Assembly: GCF_000214825.1 (NCBI RefSeq)
Contig: NC_015581.1
Coordinates: forward strand, 1,302,001 to 1,366,000
Direction of reading: 5' to 3'
Length of the DNA: 64,000 nt
From: Thiomicrospira cyclica ALM1
GTDB lineage: Bacteria; Pseudomonadota; Gammaproteobacteria; Thiomicrospirales; Thiomicrospiraceae
Shown: positions 56,829 to 64,000 of the stretch, in pieces
Layout: the number at the start of each line of letters is the position of its first letter
How positions within the stretch are numbered: position 1 is the first letter of the stretch
Made by a program: the position numbers and the translations under genes
Notes under the pieces: model-generated
What the model was told of the DNA's origin: nothing
The model's database searches: none
The model's input: only the letters and a program-made list of their open reading frames with translations

Positions 56829-59105
56829 ATGTCGAATACAAGCTCTTCTGAAATTTTAGTCGTCAAACGTGACGGACGTAAAGAATCCATTGATCTTGAA
56901 AAAATTCACCGTGTGATTACCTGGGCGGCAGAAGGCTTGGACGAGGTCTCCGTCTCTGAGGTTGAATTGCGTTCGCATATTCAATTCTATGATGGTATTA
57001 AAACGGCTGACATTCACGAAACCATTATCAAATCGGCCGCCGATTTGATTTCTGAAAACTCACCAGACTATCAACACCTGGCCGCCCGATTAGCGATTTT
57101 TCATTTGCGCAAAAAAGCCTTTGGGCGCTTTACCCCACCATCGTTGTTCGAGCAAATCAACAAAATGGTGCGCGCAGGTCGTTATGATGCCCAGTTGCTA
57201 GAGGATTTCAGCAAAAGCGAAATTGATGAGCTTGATAGCTATATCCAACATGATCGTGATTTAACCTTTAGTTATGCTGCCGTTAAGCAACTCGAAGGCA
57301 AATACCTAGTCCAAAACCGGGTAACCGGTGAAATTTACGAAAGTCCGCAATTTATCTATATGCTAATCCCAATGTGCCTGTTTAGTCACTATGACGGCAC
57401 AACGAGGTTGAACTTGATCAAGCGTTTTTATGATGCCGCCTCAAATTTCAAACTATCACTACCAACCCCGATTATGTCAGGCGTACGTACACCAACGCGG
57501 CAGTTTAGCTCCTGCGTACTCATTGAATGTGGCGACTCACTCGATTCGATTAATGCAACCTCCTCGTCGATTGTTAAATACGTCTCGCAACGTGCGGGTA
57601 TTGGGGTCAATATTGGCCGCGTCCGAGCACTTGGCAGCGCGATTCGGGGTGGTGAAGCGTTCCACACCGGTCTAATCCCTTTTATCAAGCACTTTCAAAC
57701 CGCGGTTAAATCCTGTTCACAGGGCGGTGTGCGTGGCGGTGCCGCTACCTTGTTCTACCCTTTATGGCACCTTGAAGTGGAATCCTTACTGGTATTAAAA
57801 AACAACCGTGGTGTAGAGGAGAACCGTGCCCGCCACTTGGACTATGGCGTACAACTGAATAAAGTCATGTATCAACGCCTGCTTGAAGGCGGCATGATTA
57901 CCCTATTCAGCCCTTCTGATGCACCAGGCCTGTATGATGCGTTTTTTGAAGACCAGGCTGAGTTTGAACGTTTGTACCAACTCTATGAAGCGGATCCTGC
58001 CATTCGTAAAAAACAAATCAAAGCGCTCGATTTGTTCTCTCAACTAGCACAAGAACGTGCGCAAACTGGTCGCATTTATATTCAAAACGTCGATCATAGC
58101 AATACCCACAGTCCGTTTGACTCCAAACAAGCACCCGTGCGCCAATCCAACCTGTGCCTAGAAATTGCACTACCCACTAAGCCGCTAAAATCGGTTGATG
58201 ATCCGAATGGTGAAATCGCACTTTGTACGCTATCGGCGTTTAACTTGGGGGCCATTGAAGACCTGGATGAACTTGAAGAACTGTCTGAACTGATTGTGCG
58301 CGCACTAGATAGTTTATTGGATTACCAAGACTACCCGATTAAAGCCGCGCAGATTGCCAGCCTCGATCGCCGCACCCTAGGGGTTGGTGTCACCAACCTC
58401 GCCTACTATCTTGCGAAACATGGTGTGCGCTATTCCGATGGCTCCGCAAATGACTTGGTGCACCGCACCTTTGAGGCCATTCAATACTACCTACTTAAAG
58501 CATCCAATCGACTAGCTGGTGAGTTTGGTGCCTGTCCAAAATTTAATGAAACCACCTATGCGCAGGGTATTTTACCGATCGATACCTACAAAAAAGAGGT
58601 TGATGGTATTTGCTCAACTCAGCTTCATTACGATTGGGAAACCTTGCGTCGCGAAATTACCAGCACTGGTTTGCGTAACTCGACCCTAACCGCGTTGATG
58701 CCCTGCGAAACCTCATCACAAATTACTAATTCGACCAACGGCATTGAACCGCCGCGCGGCTACATCTCGGTCAAAGCCTCTAAAGACGGTATTCTGAAAC
58801 AAGTTGTACCAGGATTTAAAGAGATTAAGGACAACTATGAATTGCTGTGGCAGATTCCAAACAATACCGGATATATCCAACTGGTAGCGATTATGCAAAA
58901 GTTTGTTGACCAAGCGATTTCGGCCAACACAAATTATGACCCGTCAAAATTTGAACAAGGCAAGGTGCCGATTAAACAGATCATGCAAGATTTACTGTAT
59001 TGTTACAAACTTGGTTTAAAAACCCTCTATTACCATAACACCCGTGACGGTGCATCTGATTCGCAAGATGATGATGGCTGTGCTGGCGGTGCGTGTAAAC
59101 TATAA
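56829..59105 (+). CDS. nrdA: class Ia ribonucleotide reductase, alpha subunit
   Basis: A 758-residue catalytic subunit making deoxyribonucleotides. It has an N-terminal ATP-cone (VVKRDGRKESIDLEKIHRVI) for allosteric control, the substrate-site Cys in RQFSSCVLIE, and active-site motif NLCLEIALPT. ALMPCETSSQITNSTNGIEP is also present. The C-terminal redox pair is C751 and C756 (CAGGAC). The ATG follows CAGGGA. Promoter has NrdR and DnaA boxes; nrdB follows after 18 bp. Confidence 0.97.
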   Translation: MSNTSSSEILVVKRDGRKESIDLEKIHRVITWAAEGLDEVSVSEVELRSHIQFYDGIKTADIHETIIKSAADLISENSPDYQHLAARLAIFHLRKKAFGRFTPPSLFEQINKMVRAGRYDAQLLEDFSKSEIDELDSYIQHDRDLTFSYAAVKQLEGKYLVQNRVTGEIYESPQFIYMLIPMCLFSHYDGTTRLNLIKRFYDAASNFKLSLPTPIMSGVRTPTRQFSSCVLIECGDSLDSINATSSSIVKYVSQRAGIGVNIGRVRALGSAIRGGEAFHTGLIPFIKHFQTAVKSCSQGGVRGGAATLFYPLWHLEVESLLVLKNNRGVEENRARHLDYGVQLNKVMYQRLLEGGMITLFSPSDAPGLYDAFFEDQAEFERLYQLYEADPAIRKKQIKALDLFSQLAQERAQTGRIYIQNVDHSNTHSPFDSKQAPVRQSNLCLEIALPTKPLKSVDDPNGEIALCTLSAFNLGAIEDLDELEELSELIVRALDSLLDYQDYPIKAAQIASLDRRTLGVGVTNLAYYLAKHGVRYSDGSANDLVHRTFEAIQYYLLKASNRLAGEFGACPKFNETTYAQGILPIDTYKKEVDGICSTQLHYDWETLRREITSTGLRNSTLTALMPCETSSQITNSTNGIEPPRGYISVKASKDGILKQVVPGFKEIKDNYELLWQIPNNTGYIQLVAIMQKFVDQAISANTNYDPSKFEQGKVPIKQIMQDLLYCYKLGLKTLYYHNTRDGASDSQDDDGCAGGACKL

Positions 59106-59123
59106 TAACAATAGGAACTGACT

Positions 59124-60257
59124 ATGAGTTGCCAAGAAAAAATGACATATTCTACTTTTTGTCGCAGTCAAAATGATGCGCTCAAAGAGCCGATGTTTTT
59201 TGGTCAAAATGTAAACGTGGCGCGTTACGATCAACAAAAATTTCCGATTTTTGAAAAGCTCATTGAAAAACAACTCAGCTTCTTTTGGCGCCCAGAAGAA
59301 GTCGATTTGTCGAGCGACCGTGCCGAATTTGCGGCACTACCCGACAATGAGAAACATATTTTCATAAGTAACCTTAAATATCAAACATTACTGGACTCGG
59401 TGCAGGGGCGCTCACCCAATGTCGCTCTGCTGCCGATTGTATCGATTCCAGAACTCGAAACCTGGATTGAAACCTGGTCATTCTCAGAGACCATCCACAG
59501 TCGTTCATACACCCATATTATTCGCAACATCGTAACCGACCCGAGCGTGGTGTTTGACGATATCGTAACCAATGAAGAAATTGTCAAACGCGCCATCTCG
59601 GTAACCGAATATTATGACGAGTTGATTTTTTTAACCAACACCCTCTATTCGCAAGCAATTGATATTGAGCAAGATGCGGTGTTTCGCAAGAAAATTAAAC
59701 GCGCGTTATACCTCACGCTGGTATCCGTTAACGTCCTAGAAGCGATCCGTTTTTATGTATCCTTTGCGTGTAGCTTCTCGTTTGCCGAACGTTCACTCAT
59801 GGAAGGCAACGCCAAAATTATCAAATTAATTGCGCGCGATGAAGCCTTGCACCTATCGGGCACCCAACACATGCTGAATATACTGCGTAATGGCGATGAT
59901 GACCCTGAAATGGCTGCGATTGCTGTCGAAGAAGAAGAGGCGATCATTAACATCTTTAAAGACGCCGCCGAACAAGAAAAGCAATGGGCCGCCTATCTGT
60001 TCAAAAATGGTTCAATGATTGGCCTTAACACCAAAATCCTGCAAGATTATGTGGAATATATTACGAACGTGCGCTTGAAAGCCCTCAACTATCCGATCAT
60101 CTTCGAGCAACGCAGTAACCCACTGCCGTGGATGAATAACTGGCTAGTCAGTGACAATGTTCAGGTCGCTCCACAAGAATCTGAAATTAGCTCCTACTTA
60201 GTTGGACAGGTTGATACCAACGTCAGCAAAGATGATTTTGGTGGTTTTTCGCTCTAA
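59124..60257 (+). CDS. nrdB: class Ia ribonucleotide reductase, beta subunit
   Basis: A 377-residue ferritin-like diiron subunit carrying the tyrosyl radical. It follows E. coli NrdB closely from [20 protein letters not shown] onward; [18 protein letters not shown] and [17 protein letters not shown] hold metal ligands. The C-terminal tail (DDFGGFSL) is the docking peptide for NrdA. AATAGGAAC precedes the ATG. A strong intrinsic terminator follows. Confidence 0.97.
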   Translation: MSCQEKMTYSTFCRSQNDALKEPMFFGQNVNVARYDQQKFPIFEKLIEKQLSFFWRPEEVDLSSDRAEFAALPDNEKHIFISNLKYQTLLDSVQGRSPNVALLPIVSIPELETWIETWSFSETIHSRSYTHIIRNIVTDPSVVFDDIVTNEEIVKRAISVTEYYDELIFLTNTLYSQAIDIEQDAVFRKKIKRALYLTLVSVNVLEAIRFYVSFACSFSFAERSLMEGNAKIIKLIARDEALHLSGTQHMLNILRNGDDDPEMAAIAVEEEEAIINIFKDAAEQEKQWAAYLFKNGSMIGLNTKILQDYVEYITNVRLKALNYPIIFEQRSNPLPWMNNWLVSDNVQVAPQESEISSYLVGQVDTNVSKDDFGGFSL

Positions 60258-60278
60258 TTTATCGGATACAACCCGTCT

Positions 60279-60304
60279 AAAAAGCGCCTTCAGGGCGCTT
60301 TTTC
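60279..60304 (+). terminator. intrinsic terminator of nrdAB
   Basis: AAAAAGCGCC (60279-60288) pairs with GGCGCTTTTT (60294-60303) around TTCAG, with the T-run on the 3' arm. Confidence 0.88.
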
Positions 60305-60380
60305 ATTAACAAATTCTAATGCACTCGCCTCATTGATTAATCTAAGCTAGAATAAAATCAGAATTTTGATGAGGCCCATT

Positions 60381-60956
60381 ATGCTAAAAACTCTGCACAA
60401 CTGGCTAAGCACCCCATCCAGTAAAATGGATTTCAACACCCTATTAAGCCAGCATTACACTCGCCTTTATCAATTAGCCTATGCTTGGACTCATCAAACC
60501 AGTGTCAGCGAAGACCTAGTACAAGAAACCCTGCTAAAAGCCATAGAGCACCAACATCAACTCAATGATTTAGACCAACTATTGCCATGGCTGTGCAAGA
60601 TTTTACACAACCTCTATATTGATAAAATGCGCTACCAACAGCAATGGCAATGGATGGAAGAAGACGCCATTGATTTCCAACACACTCAAGCCTCTTGTGA
60701 AGACGACTATATGAAGCACGAGGCCCTTACCGCGCTTGAAGCCGCCATGACTCGTTTAACCGATAGCCAACGGCAAATCATTACGCTGATTGATTTACAA
60801 GAGCTTAGCTACCAACAAACCGCTGAGATTTTGGATATACCCGTTGGGACAGTGATGTCGCGTTTGTCACGCGCTAGAAAAGAACTTGAAAAACAGTTAA
60901 TGCTCAGTAATAAGCAAAATAAAAACAATGTTATTGAAATGAGGCAACCATCATGA
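60381..60956 (+). CDS. ECF-family RNA polymerase sigma factor
   Basis: A 191-residue group 4 sigma factor. The sigma2 region (about 20-90) has HYTRLYQLAYAWTHQ, SEDLVQETLLKAIEH and WLCKILHNLYIDKMR; sigma4 (about 125-180) has LTDSQRQIITLIDLQELSYQ and VGTVMSRLSRARKELEKQL. ATG 60381 follows GAGG at 6 bp and is preferred over ATG 60366. The stop overlaps the next ATG (ATGA), a usual sigma/anti-sigma coupling. No ECF-type autoregulated promoter could be recognised upstream. Confidence 0.93.
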   Translation: MLKTLHNWLSTPSSKMDFNTLLSQHYTRLYQLAYAWTHQTSVSEDLVQETLLKAIEHQHQLNDLDQLLPWLCKILHNLYIDKMRYQQQWQWMEEDAIDFQHTQASCEDDYMKHEALTALEAAMTRLTDSQRQIITLIDLQELSYQQTAEILDIPVGTVMSRLSRARKELEKQLMLSNKQNKNNVIEMRQPS

Positions 60957-61639
60957 ACCCTCACTTTAAACCTTACGAACTTGATCAATATATTGATGGT
61001 GAACTCGACCCTGCCGAGCGCCTCGCTCTTGAATCACGTCTAAAGCAGGATGCGGAATCTCGCGAACAGATCTGTGTCAAAAGACACATCAAAGCGCAGA
61101 TCGCCCATCATTACAAACAGATAAAACCCATTAAAGGCATCAATAGTCAACCTATAACAAAACCGAAGGCAAAAACAAAATTTAATGCTGGTTGGGGGTA
61201 TGCCGCCGCTGGATTCACCGGATTACTCTTGGGAATCATGCTAAGTCTATCACCCAGCTCCCTAGATCAGGTTAATTCCATACCCATAGCTGCCAATAAA
61301 TTTGTGATTCATTTGGATAATAATGATCAAGGCAAAATGGCTGAGAGTATCCAAAAAGCAGGCCTACTGCTCAGGGAGCAACCGAATAGCCAAGTACAGA
61401 TCATTACTAATCACGAAGGCATCGAGTTATTTAATGCACAAAACGCTAACGCTGAAGACATTATTGCCCTGTTGCAACAACATCAAAATCTCGAGCTGGT
61501 GGCCTGTCGGCGCACGCTAGATCGCATTGAACGTGGCGGTAAAACTTTTGATTTAATTCCGGCCGTTAACATTAATGAACCTGCCGTTGACGAAGTTGTT
61601 AAACGCTTAAAAGACGGCTGGACCTATATTAAGATTTAA
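60953..61639 (+). CDS. anti-sigma factor with periplasmic DsrE-like domain
   Basis: A 228-residue single-pass membrane protein. Residues 1-55 look like a zinc-free anti-sigma domain (ELDQYIDGELDPAERLALES). A membrane helix lies at 81-101, and residues 113-228 are predicted to be periplasmic. That part aligns by eye with the soluble DsrE protein encoded next: strand NKFVIHLDNND, then a helix, then LELVACRRTLDRI with Cys185 at the place of Cys104 of the neighbour, and a final helix and strand ending in GWTYIKI (neighbour: GFVYLRP). Coupled to the sigma gene by ATGA. The pairing with the sigma factor is confident; the DsrE-like assignment is my own comparison. Confidence 0.75.
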   Translation: MNPHFKPYELDQYIDGELDPAERLALESRLKQDAESREQICVKRHIKAQIAHHYKQIKPIKGINSQPITKPKAKTKFNAGWGYAAAGFTGLLLGIMLSLSPSSLDQVNSIPIAANKFVIHLDNNDQGKMAESIQKAGLLLREQPNSQVQIITNHEGIELFNAQNANAEDIIALLQQHQNLELVACRRTLDRIERGGKTFDLIPAVNINEPAVDEVVKRLKDGWTYIKI

Positions 61640-61671
61640 CGATTAAGTGATATATATTTAAGCAATCGAAA

Positions 61672-61688
61672 CATCAAAACCTTTGATG
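61672..61688. promoter_or_regulatory. inverted repeat upstream of the periplasmic DsrE gene
   Basis: CATCAAA (61672-61678) and TTTGATG (61682-61688), spaced by 3 bp, in the 127-bp gap after the anti-sigma gene. No T-run follows, so it is more likely an operator than a terminator. Confidence 0.35.
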
Positions 61689-61766
61689 GAATAAAAACCA
61701 AAAAACTCCGTTATTAATAGTGAAGGCAACATAGCCCGAACTAAAAAAACAACTAGGAGTTTACCC

Positions 61767-62210
61767 ATGAAAAATCTATTTAAGTCGTTATTAATTTCGC
61801 TAGTTGGTCTATTTACCCTTGCTGGCATGCCCGCTCAAGCCAGTAATTATGAACCACAAAAGGTGGTTTATCACGTTAATTATGCCGATGATAACCGTTA
61901 TCGGGCAATGCTTGGCAATATCCAAAACCACATCAATGGCGTTGGTTTAGATAAGGTCGAAATCCAAGTAGTCATGCATGGACCAGGCATTGACTTACTA
62001 CAACGCGCTCATTCCGACGAAATCATTCAATCACGCATTTTGAATTTAAAAGGCCAAGGGGTCGGGTTTAAAATTTGTGCCAATACACTGGTAGGACGTA
62101 GCGTTAGCATTGACCAACTATTCAATGCCTCTGAGGGCGACATTGTTCCCTCAGGCGTCGCTGAAATCGCGGCACTTCAACAACAGGGCTTTGTATACCT
62201 TCGGCCTTAA
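61767..62210 (+). CDS. periplasmic DsrE-family protein
   Basis: A 147-residue protein with a signal peptide (about 1-25, ending MPAQA^SNYE) and a DsrE-like fold: VVYHVNYADDNRYRAMLGNI, VEIQVVMHGPGIDLLQ, and VGFKICANTLVGR with the family Cys (Cys104) in the CxxT context. Cytoplasmic DsrE/TusD proteins carry persulfide sulfur; exported ones are common in sulfur bacteria but poorly studied. AGGAG lies 7 bp before the ATG. Its neighbour anti-sigma factor seems to carry a paralogous domain. Its last 4 bases overlap the convergent DCC gene. Confidence 0.85.
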   Translation: MKNLFKSLLISLVGLFTLAGMPAQASNYEPQKVVYHVNYADDNRYRAMLGNIQNHINGVGLDKVEIQVVMHGPGIDLLQRAHSDEIIQSRILNLKGQGVGFKICANTLVGRSVSIDQLFNASEGDIVPSGVAEIAALQQQGFVYLRP

Positions 62211-62575
62211 AGTTTACAGTGGCTTAGGCGCTTAAAGCGCCAAGCCGCAAAACCGCGATAAGCCAAACGCGCAAGTTGCCGCAGGCCTGGTAAGGCAACC
62301 ACTTTTCCCAGCAGTGCCCAAAATCCACCCAAACCACGCCAAATAACCAAAAACCCATCAACACCTAAATGTAATTGGCCCTGCGCATCTTGCACGTGCA
62401 AATGCTTCAATGCCGTTACCAGATCAACGCCCTGTTCGTCTAACAACTGTCTATCTTGGGTAATATCCACCCATTCAAAAACACCGACTGGTTGAATTTT
62501 TTGGTAATGCTGAATTTCACGGCGGCATAGACCACACTGACCATCGTAAAAGACACGAATTGGGGATTTTGACAT
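62207..62575 (-). CDS. DCC-family (DUF393) thiol-disulfide oxidoreductase
   Basis: A 122-residue protein with the signature RVFYDGQCGLCRREIQHYQK, that is DxxCxxC near the N-terminus, giving the family its name. A thioredoxin-like fold is predicted for the family; activity is presumed from the CxxC motif. No signal peptide, so it is cytoplasmic. Convergent with, and overlapping the stop of, the periplasmic DsrE gene. Confidence 0.88.
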   Translation of the reverse strand: MSKSPIRVFYDGQCGLCRREIQHYQKIQPVGVFEWVDITQDRQLLDEQGVDLVTALKHLHVQDAQGQLHLGVDGFLVIWRGLGGFWALLGKVVALPGLRQLARLAYRGFAAWRFKRLSHCKL

Positions 62576-62675
62576 TTACCAATCTCCGCTGAAGACAAAA
62601 ATTTTTAAAAAATGTAACCGAAGCCAACTACCTTAGATACCTAGCTCGATAACTTTATTACAAATATCATCCTAG

Positions 62676-62729
62676 CAAAAATAAAAAAACGCGGGTAGTT
62701 ATTCAGGCATCCTGATAACAACCCACGCT
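62676..62729 (-). terminator. intrinsic terminator of tRNA-Ser
   Basis: On the minus strand GCGTGGGTTGTTATCAGG pairs with CCTGAATAACTACCCGCG with few mismatches and a 3-nt loop, followed by seven T, an A and five T. Confidence 0.88.
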
Positions 62730-62739
62730 TTGTCAATAA

Positions 62740-62830
62740 TGGCGGAGAGCGGGGGATTCGAACCCCCGATAGGCTATTGACCTATACACACTTTCCAGGC
62801 GTGCGCCTTCAACCGCTCAGCCAGCTCTCC
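62740..62830 (-). tRNA. tRNA-Ser (GGA)
   Basis: A 91-nt class II tRNA including encoded CCA. Acceptor stem GGAGAGC/GCTCTCC, D arm with TGGCTGAGCGGTTGAA, anticodon loop CTGGAAA (anticodon GGA at 62796-62794), a long variable arm (TGTATAGGTCAATAGCCTATC) and T arm GGGGGTTCGAATCCCCC. Followed by a strong terminator. Confidence 0.97.
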
Positions 62831-62887
62831 ATGGTGGCGCATTATAGCGACTCCACCGATGCTTGTCTATGTAACTGTCAAACAAAA

Positions 62888-62917
62888 CAGTCAGGCTAAA
62901 TAAATCTAGCCTGGCTG
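62888..62917 (-). terminator. intrinsic terminator of the GlcG-like gene
   Basis: On the minus strand CAGCCAGGCTA pairs with TAGCCTGACTG (one mismatch), followed by TTTTGTTT, about 30 nt after the stop. Confidence 0.75.
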
Positions 62918-62946
62918 CAATAACCACCAAAAAAACGGGGTTGAAA

Positions 62947-63447
62947 CTACATCATTTCTAAATCCATTTGCACCGCTTCAACACCAGCGACAGCGCATTC
63001 TTCGTCAATATCGCCACCCGGTGCTCCACTCACGCCCACGGCGCCAAATAAACGGCCGCCGGCTGAAATCGTGACTGAACCGGCCATAAAGGCTAGGCCT
63101 TCACCCAAAGTTGGCAAAGCGCCCGCTGCTTGACTCACTAACTGTGAACCATTGGCGTTAAACATCACCGCAGTATAGGCTTTTTTCTGGGAAATCGGTA
63201 ACGATACCGGCGGTGCCATTGAATCGCGCATTTGTACCATAATAATACCGTTACGATCGACCACCGTAACCGATACCGGAATGCCTTTCGCTTCACAAGC
63301 TTTGATGGTTTCCATCGCAATTTTGTTATTCACTTCAAGGGTTAAACGTGGCACATCGACCGTTAAGGATTGTGCATTTGCTACTGGCGCCATTGCGACA
63401 ACCAGGCCTGATGCGACAAGTAAAGATTTTAATGATTGTTTCAACAT
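62947..63447 (-). CDS. GlcG/HbpS-family periplasmic protein
   Basis: A 166-residue protein with a signal peptide (about 1-25, MAPVANA^QSLT) and the GlcG/HbpS domain (TVVDRNGIIMVQMRDSMAPP and FGAVGVSGAPGGDIDEECAVAG). HbpS of Streptomyces binds haem; for other members the ligand is unknown. Two Cys (in IKACEAKG and EECAVAG) could form a disulfide. AGGATG lies just before the ATG. A candidate FNR/CRP-like site lies about 35 bp upstream. Confidence 0.88.
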   Translation of the reverse strand: MLKQSLKSLLVASGLVVAMAPVANAQSLTVDVPRLTLEVNNKIAMETIKACEAKGIPVSVTVVDRNGIIMVQMRDSMAPPVSLPISQKKAYTAVMFNANGSQLVSQAAGALPTLGEGLAFMAGSVTISAGGRLFGAVGVSGAPGGDIDEECAVAGVEAVQMDLEMM

Positions 63448-63481
63448 ACATCCTCCAAGATGATTTATATTTAGTTTATTG

Positions 63482-63495
63482 TTGATTTAAATCAG
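63482..63495. promoter_or_regulatory. candidate FNR-type site
   Basis: TTGATTTAAATCAG matches TTGAT-N4-ATCAA in nine of ten positions. It lies in the gap between the GlcG-like and SPFH genes, 35 bp from the former. Confidence 0.3.
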
Positions 63496-63550
63496 CTTGA
63501 TTCTATCACTATCTCGCGCTAAAGCTTACTGGTTAAACTAAGGATGAACT

Positions 63551-64000
63551 ATGGAATTCACAATTTTTACACTCATACTGCTCGCTGTGGTGGTCATTTA
63601 TTTAGTCTCTGGGATCAAAATTGTGCCGCAAGCTGAACTGCAGGTAATAGAACGCTTGGGGCGCTATCATCGCACCCTGCATGGGGGTTTAAACTTCATC
63701 ATTCCAGTGATCGATCGTGTGCGCTCTAAATTTGGTACCCAAGAACAAGTCATTGATATCCCGGTTCAAAAAGTAATTACTCGCGATAACGTCAGCATTG
63801 TAATTGATGGATTAGTTTTTTTACGCGTCAATAACGCGGAACACGCCACCTATGAAATCTTAGATCTTAAGCATGCCATTGCGCAGTTAGCGCAAACGAC
63901 ACTGCGTTCTGAAATCGGCAAAATGGATTTAGACGATACCCTGTCCTCGCGCGACACCCTCAATGCCACCCTGATGATTGCACTCGATAATGCCTCCGGC
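63551..64000 (+). CDS. SPFH/stomatin-like membrane protein, 3' end cut by window edge
   Basis: The first 150 codons of an SPFH (band 7) protein are present. An N-terminal membrane helix (FTIFTLILLAVVVIYLVSGI) precedes the SPFH domain: VPQAELQVIERLGRYHRTLHG, VIDIPVQKVITRDNVSI and LRSEIGKMDLDDTLSSRD are typical of the QmcA/slipin branch. AGGATGAACT precedes the ATG. Members form membrane microdomains and often pair with an NfeD protein, which would lie beyond the window. Confidence 0.92.
   Translation, partial: MEFTIFTLILLAVVVIYLVSGIKIVPQAELQVIERLGRYHRTLHGGLNFIIPVIDRVRSKFGTQEQVIDIPVQKVITRDNVSIVIDGLVFLRVNNAEHATYEILDLKHAIAQLAQTTLRSEIGKMDLDDTLSSRDTLNATLMIALDNASG

Overview
The window is chromosomal DNA of a gammaproteobacterium with moderate GC content. 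Gene order is typical of the class: rne/rluC, ygfB-pepP-ubiH-ubiI beside zapA, 6S RNA followed by the 5-formyl-THF cyclo-ligase gene, murJ, ribF-ileS-lspA, glyQ-glyS-gmhB-plsC, and nrdAB. Several sulfur-related genes (a TusA-like carrier, a periplasmic DsrE protein, a DCC thiol oxidoreductase), a TorF/Gcw_chp porin and a GlcG/HbpS protein suggest a sulfur oxidiser near Thiomicrospira/Hydrogenovibrio. That placement is inference from gene content, not a database match.

Layout. 1-11 kb: a HAD phosphatase (cut by the window edge), rluC, a long structured leader and rne, a DTW-domain tRNA modification gene, a GNAT, a LysR regulator, and the ubiI-like/ubiH/pepP/ygfB operon. 11-18 kb: zapA, tamA, tamB, then convergent fau and the 6S RNA gene. 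18-25.4 kb: a compact Msh-type pilus or secretion operon (secretin, ATPase, platform protein, two inner-membrane alignment proteins) facing a lone pilin gene. 25.4-35 kb: hemN, rlmKL, mltB and an RND efflux pair. 35-41 kb: lspA, ileS, ribF, murJ. 41-55 kb: an AlsS-type acetolactate synthase, a TPR lipoprotein, parE, pdxH, ung, plsC, gmhB, glyS, glyQ, a TusA-like protein, an M23 endopeptidase and anmK. 55-60 kb: TorF porin, ModE-like regulator, nrdA, nrdB. 60-64 kb: ECF sigma factor, anti-sigma factor, periplasmic DsrE protein, DCC protein, tRNA-Ser(GGA), GlcG-like protein, and the start of an SPFH protein.

Most of the window is housekeeping. Four things stand out. (1) The palindrome CCAGGCCTGG and its core are strongly over-represented, in two coding frames and on genes of both strands, like a highly iterated palindrome. 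(2) The ECF sigma/anti-sigma pair appears to carry a DsrE-like domain on the periplasmic side of the anti-sigma factor, next to a soluble periplasmic DsrE paralogue; this looks like an undescribed sulfur- or thiol-sensing signalling unit. (3) A roughly 119-bp palindromic element sits in frame inside rlmKL. (4) A long hairpin covers the ribosome binding site of the secretin gene that heads the pilus operon. The nrdAB promoter carries two NrdR boxes 31 bp apart and nearby DnaA boxes. No CRISPR array, prophage or insertion sequence was seen.
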